From assembly GCF_044389085.1 (NCBI RefSeq), contig NZ_JBIRXP010000005.1, positions 1 to 64,000 on the forward strand: 64,000 nucleotides of DNA, in the 5' to 3' direction. Both the position numbers and the translations under genes were made by a program. The DNA is from Isoptericola sp044389085. Its GTDB lineage: Bacteria; Actinomycetota; Actinomycetes; Actinomycetales; Cellulomonadaceae. Shown here one piece after another: positions 60,926-64,000 of this stretch. Every line of letters begins with the position of its first letter. Positions within the stretch are counted from its first letter, which is position 1. Below the pieces are notes generated by a model. That model ran no database searches. It saw nothing but the letters and a program-made list of their open reading frames with translations, and had not been told where the DNA came from.

Positions 60926-62275
60926 TCACTTGAGGAAGTCGGGCACGTCGAGCTCCTCGGCCGGGCGACGCGGCTCGTCGAACAGGCGCGGCACCTCGAC
61001 CGGCCGCTCGACCGTGACGCCCTCGCCCTCGGCGTCCTCGACCACCGTGAACGGACGGCGCTGCTCCGCCGGCCGCGCCCCGGCCGGCGGGGCCGGGGGT
61101 GCGTCGAGGCTCACGGGCACGTCGTCCGGCTCCGCCGGGATCGGTCGCGGCTGCGCGGCGGCGGGCACCTGCGCGGTGGCGGGCTGCGGCGGGCGCGGCG
61201 GGGCGGTCTGCACCCCGGGCTGCGGCACGGGCGTCGCGGTCGCGCCCGCGTCGCCGGGGGCGACGGCCGGCTTGGCCGAGGCGCCGGAGATCTGCCCGAG
61301 GCCACGGCCGTCCTTGCGCGCCTGCGGCACGCCGCCGTCGAAGCCGGCGGCGATGACGGTGACCCGCACCTCGTCGCCGAGCGCGTCGTCGATGACCGTG
61401 CCGAAGATGATGTTCGCCTCGGAGTGCGCCGCCTCCTGGACCAGGCGGGCGGCCTCGTGCACCTCGAAGAGGCCGATGTCGCTGCCGCCCTGGATCGACA
61501 GCAGGACGCCGTGCGCGCCGTCGATGGACGCCTCGAGCAGCGGGGAGGAGATCGCGAGCTCGGCCGCCTGCACGGCGCGGTCCTCGCCCCGGGCCGAGCC
61601 GATGCCCATGAGCGCCGAGCCCGCCCCCTGCATCACGGACTTCACGTCCGCGAAGTCGAGGTTGATGAGGCCCGGGGTCGTGATGAGGTCGGTGATGCCC
61701 TGGACGCCGGAGTGCAGCACCTGGTCCGCCGAGTGGAACGCCGCGATCGCCGACACGCTCTTGTCCGACATGGACAGGAGGCGGTCGTTCGGGATCACGA
61801 TCAGGGTGTCGACCTCCTCGCGGAGGGTGTCGATCCCCTGCTCGGCCTGCACCGAGCGGCGGCGGCCCTCGAAGGTGAAGGGGCGCGTCACGACGCCCAC
61901 CGTCAGGGCCCCGAGCGAGCGCGCGATCCGGGCCACCACGGGCGCGCCGCCGGTGCCGGTGCCGCCGCCCTCGCCCGCCGTCACGAAGACCATGTCGGCG
62001 CCCCGCAGGACGTCCTCGATCTCCTCGGCGTGGTCCTCGGCCGCCTTCTTGCCGACCTCGGGGTCGGCGCCGGCGCCCAGGCCACGGGTGAGCTCACGGC
62101 CGACGTCGAGCTTGACGTCGGCGTCCGACATCAGCAGCGCCTGCGCGTCGGTGTTGATGGCGATGAACTCGACACCCTTGAGCCCGACCTCGATCATGCG
62201 GTTCACGGCGTTCACGCCGCCACCGCCGATACCGACCACCTTGATCACTGCCAGGTAGTTCTGCGGAGTTGCCAC
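60926..62275 (-). CDS. ftsZ: Cell division protein FtsZ
   Basis: FtsZ is the tubulin-like GTPase that forms the division ring. The 449 residues begin MATPQNYLAVIKVVGIGGGGVNAVNRM (read by VVGIGGGGVNAVNRM) and contain the GTP motif GGGTGTGGAPVVA and NVDFADV-like NLDFADVKSVM. A Pro/Ala-rich linker leads to the conserved C-terminal peptide DVPDFLK that binds SepF and other partners. The GTG at 62275 is the start. An AT-rich repeat-bearing region lies upstream. Confidence 0.97.
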   Translation of the reverse strand: MATPQNYLAVIKVVGIGGGGVNAVNRMIEVGLKGVEFIAINTDAQALLMSDADVKLDVGRELTRGLGAGADPEVGKKAAEDHAEEIEDVLRGADMVFVTAGEGGGTGTGGAPVVARIARSLGALTVGVVTRPFTFEGRRRSVQAEQGIDTLREEVDTLIVIPNDRLLSMSDKSVSAIAAFHSADQVLHSGVQGITDLITTPGLINLDFADVKSVMQGAGSALMGIGSARGEDRAVQAAELAISSPLLEASIDGAHGVLLSIQGGSDIGLFEVHEAARLVQEAAHSEANIIFGTVIDDALGDEVRVTVIAAGFDGGVPQARKDGRGLGQISGASAKPAVAPGDAGATATPVPQPGVQTAPPRPPQPATAQVPAAAQPRPIPAEPDDVPVSLDAPPAPPAGARPAEQRRPFTVVEDAEGEGVTVERPVEVPRLFDEPRRPAEELDVPDFLK

Positions 62276-62347
62276 GTCGTTGCCTCTCGGGTCGTTCCTT
62301 GTCCCGACGTCCGGTCCTCGCTCCCCCGTCGCCCCGGCCCCTGAGGG

Positions 62348-62388
62348 CTAACCTTAAGGTTCGAGTTGAGGGTTAGAGTTATGTCAGG
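62348..62388 (-). promoter_or_regulatory. AT-rich palindromic island upstream of ftsZ
   Basis: AACCTTAAGGTT (62350-62361) is a perfect 12-base palindrome, and CTAACC (62348-62353) is also inverted as GGTTAG (62371-62376). CTGACA (minus strand, near 62383-62388) could be a -35. This stretch is strikingly less GC-rich than its surroundings and is the likely ftsZ promoter/control region. The protein that would bind it is unknown. Confidence 0.5.
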
Positions 62389-62508
62389 TTGCTGCTGCGA
62401 TCGACGGTAGGCGGCGCGGCGGGCGCAAGGACGGACGTGCTCCGGCGTGTCGCGCGCGCCCGGTGCTTGCCTCGCCCGCCCGCGCGTGCCGCGCCGCCCT
62501 CAAGCACC

Positions 62509-63516
62509 TCATCGGGTCACCGGGAGCTCGGGCGACGACACGTCGATCGTGCGCGCTCCGTCGGCGAGCTTGCGCAGCGTGCGCACCGTCTCGACCTTGA
62601 GCGGCAGGTCGGAGCTGCCGCCCCACCGGACGGTCGTGCCGTCCTCCAGGACCGTCTCGACCGCGTCCTGCGTGTCGGCGCTCACGTGCTCCACCTGACC
62701 GGAGAGCTTGGCCGGCAGGGCCGCCAGCACGTGGAGCGCCGCCTGCAGCGCCAGCGCGTCGTCCAGCGGCACGTCCACCTGCGGCAGCCCCTTCGGCGCC
62801 GAGTCGCGCGTCGCCACGCGCACGCCGGACGGGTCGAGCAGCGCGAGCCGGTCGCCGTCCGGCACGGCCGCGACCGGGACGCGCGGGGTGAGCTCGACCG
62901 TCAGCCCGTGGGGCCAGGCGCGCGCGATCCGCACGTCCTTCACCCCGCGCAGCCCGAGCATCTGCTCCCGCATCGCCACGGTGTCCAGGCGCGGCAGCGG
63001 GGTGCCGTCCGGCGCCTGGGCGATCTCCCGCACCGCGGCCTCGTCCACGTACCGCCCCGCGCCGGAGACCGTGACGTCCGCCTTCTCCAGCGCGAGCACC
63101 GGCGACCAGAGCGCCACCCACGCGAGGCCCCCGACCAGCGCCAACGAGAGGACCCACGCGAGCACGCGCCGCCACGTCCGGTGCCGGCGCATCGCCGTGC
63201 GCTCGGCGAGCCGGTCCGCCATCGCCGTCGACACCCGGGGCGGGACCACCTGCCCGGCCGGGACCACCGCCGTCGCGGCGGTGCGAGGCCGCCGCGCCGG
63301 GGGTGCGCCCTTCGCGGCCGGGGTCTGCTTCGATGCCGATGCCGCGACCGGCTTCGAGGCCGGCTTCGACGCCGGGGTCGGAACCGTCCTCGTCGCGCCC
63401 GTCCTCGTCCCCGGGCCGCTCCCCCGGGCGCCACGTGCGCCGGCCCCGGACCGGTCGGGCGTCGTCGGGCCCGACGACGTGCGGGGGGCCGGGCGCGGGC
63501 GGGCTGGCGGTCGCAT
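62509..63516 (-). CDS. ftsQ: Cell division protein FtsQ
   Basis: FtsQ links early and late divisome proteins. The 335 residues have a long cytoplasmic Ala/Pro/Lys-rich tail with SKPASKP repeats, one membrane helix (VLAWVLSLALVGGLAWVALW) and then the POTRA domain (ALEKADVTVSGAGRYVDEAAVREIAQ, seen as VTVSGAGRYV) and FtsQ C-domain. I chose the ATG at 63516 overlapping the murC stop; a GTG one codon earlier is possible. Confidence 0.92.
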   Translation of the reverse strand: MRPPARPRPAPRTSSGPTTPDRSGAGARGARGSGPGTRTGATRTVPTPASKPASKPVAASASKQTPAAKGAPPARRPRTAATAVVPAGQVVPPRVSTAMADRLAERTAMRRHRTWRRVLAWVLSLALVGGLAWVALWSPVLALEKADVTVSGAGRYVDEAAVREIAQAPDGTPLPRLDTVAMREQMLGLRGVKDVRIARAWPHGLTVELTPRVPVAAVPDGDRLALLDPSGVRVATRDSAPKGLPQVDVPLDDALALQAALHVLAALPAKLSGQVEHVSADTQDAVETVLEDGTTVRWGGSSDLPLKVETVRTLRKLADGARTIDVSSPELPVTR

Positions 63517-64000
63517 CACCCCATGGTCTCGTCGGGTGCCGCGACCCCGGGCGACGCCACGCCGGGCGTGCGCGCGGCGAGGTCGGCCAGGACCACCGGG
63601 CCGAGCTCGGTCACGTCGCCCGCGCCCACGGTGAGCACCAGGTCGCCCGGCCGGGCCAGCGCGGCCGCCGCGTGGGCGGCCTCGAGCCGGTCCTCGACGG
63701 CGCGGACCCCGCCGCCGGACGTGGTCCGCTCCAGCAGGTCGGTGATCGTGCGCGGGCCCACCGCCGGGTCGACGTCCTCCCGCGCCCGGTACACGCCCGT
63801 GACGACCACCTCGTCCGCGAGCGCCAGCGCCGCGGCGAACCGCCCCGCGAAGATCCGCGTGCGCGAGTACAGGTGCGGCTGGAAGAGCACGACGATGCGG
63901 CCGTCACCCGCGACCGGCCGCGCCGCCCGCAGCAGCGCCTCCACCTCGGTCGGGTGGTGGTCGTAGCTGTCGAACACCCGGACGCCGTCGGCCTCGCCCT
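63516..64000 (-). CDS. murC: UDP-N-acetylmuramate--L-alanine ligase, C-terminal part
   Basis: MurC adds L-alanine to UDP-MurNAc in peptidoglycan synthesis. Only the C-terminal 160 residues are in the window; the 5' part lies off the right edge. Visible are FDSYDHHPTEV, which matches the Mur-ligase C-domain start (usually DDYGHHPTE), LFQPHLYSRTR and LVLTVGAGDVTELGP. The stop overlaps the ftsQ start (TGATG), the usual murC-ftsQ-ftsZ order. Confidence 0.94.
   Translation of the reverse strand, partial: GEADGVRVFDSYDHHPTEVEALLRAARPVAGDGRIVVLFQPHLYSRTRIFAGRFAAALALADEVVVTGVYRAREDVDPAVGPRTITDLLERTTSGGGVRAVEDRLEAAHAAAALARPGDLVLTVGAGDVTELGPVVLADLAARTPGVASPGVAAPDETMG

Overview
This window is a very GC-rich actinobacterial chromosome segment with tightly packed genes and many stop/start overlaps. 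Wag31/DivIVA, SepF and FtsZ lie together, a PriA-type HisA is present, an LLM-class (F420/FMN) oxidoreductase and a PPOX-class flavin/F420 protein occur, and the gene order ftsZ-pgeF-sepF-yggT-wag31-dksA-lspA-rluD-dnaE fits Micrococcales. Cellulomonadaceae or Promicromonosporaceae is my best guess from gene order and sequence feel; no search was run. I see no prophage, insertion sequence, tRNA gene or CRISPR array.

Layout. 1-225: promoter and antitermination leader of an rRNA operon that runs off the left edge (minus strand). 557-3203: tyrS, a 3-methyladenine glycosylase and a small nucleotide kinase-like protein. 3313-12070: a complete arginine operon on the minus strand in the order argC-J-B-D-F-R-G-H, with candidate ArgR boxes on the argC promoter. 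12135-16227: a divergent GNAT/quinone-reductase pair, a trans-aconitate methyltransferase-like gene with a MarR-like operator, an LLM oxidoreductase and an SDR. 16220-24159: pheS-pheT, a 2'-5' RNA ligase-like gene, an SRPBCC-like protein, a TrmH-like rRNA methylase, and infC-rpmI-rplT. 24540-26642: a fur-katA peroxide-defence cassette. 26692-28838: DUF1844 protein, coiled-coil membrane protein, trypsin-like lipoprotein and a small nucleotide-metabolism protein. 28857-33630: hisC-hisB-(unknown)-hisH-priA-sseB. 33750-41966: a block that separates hisD from hisC and carries a Rex-boxed alcohol dehydrogenase, a Rieske lipoprotein, a membrane protein, a RecQ-like helicase fused to a phosphoribosyltransferase-like tail, and a SWIM/SNF2 helicase. 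42075-43400: hisD. 43502-50405: a GntR-controlled BMP-type ABC uptake system ending in an ornithine cyclodeaminase-family enzyme. 50512-55355: S4 protein, PPOX protein, Nudix hydrolase and dnaE. 55435-64000: YkvA-like protein, rluD, lspA, a dksA-like gene, wag31, yggT, sepF, pgeF, ftsZ, ftsQ and the 3' part of murC.

Regulation is unusually readable. At least thirteen genes have a TANNNT hexamer 6 to 8 bases before an ATG or GTG, which predicts leaderless mRNAs. Palindromic operators are visible for ArgR, Fur, Rex, a GntR protein and a probable MarR protein. Long GC hairpins end several transcription units. The most system-like accessory locus is the GntR/BMP-ABC/OCD operon; the tightest single architectural oddity is the 23-bp divergent promoter at 12654-12676, whose two -10 hexamers overlap.
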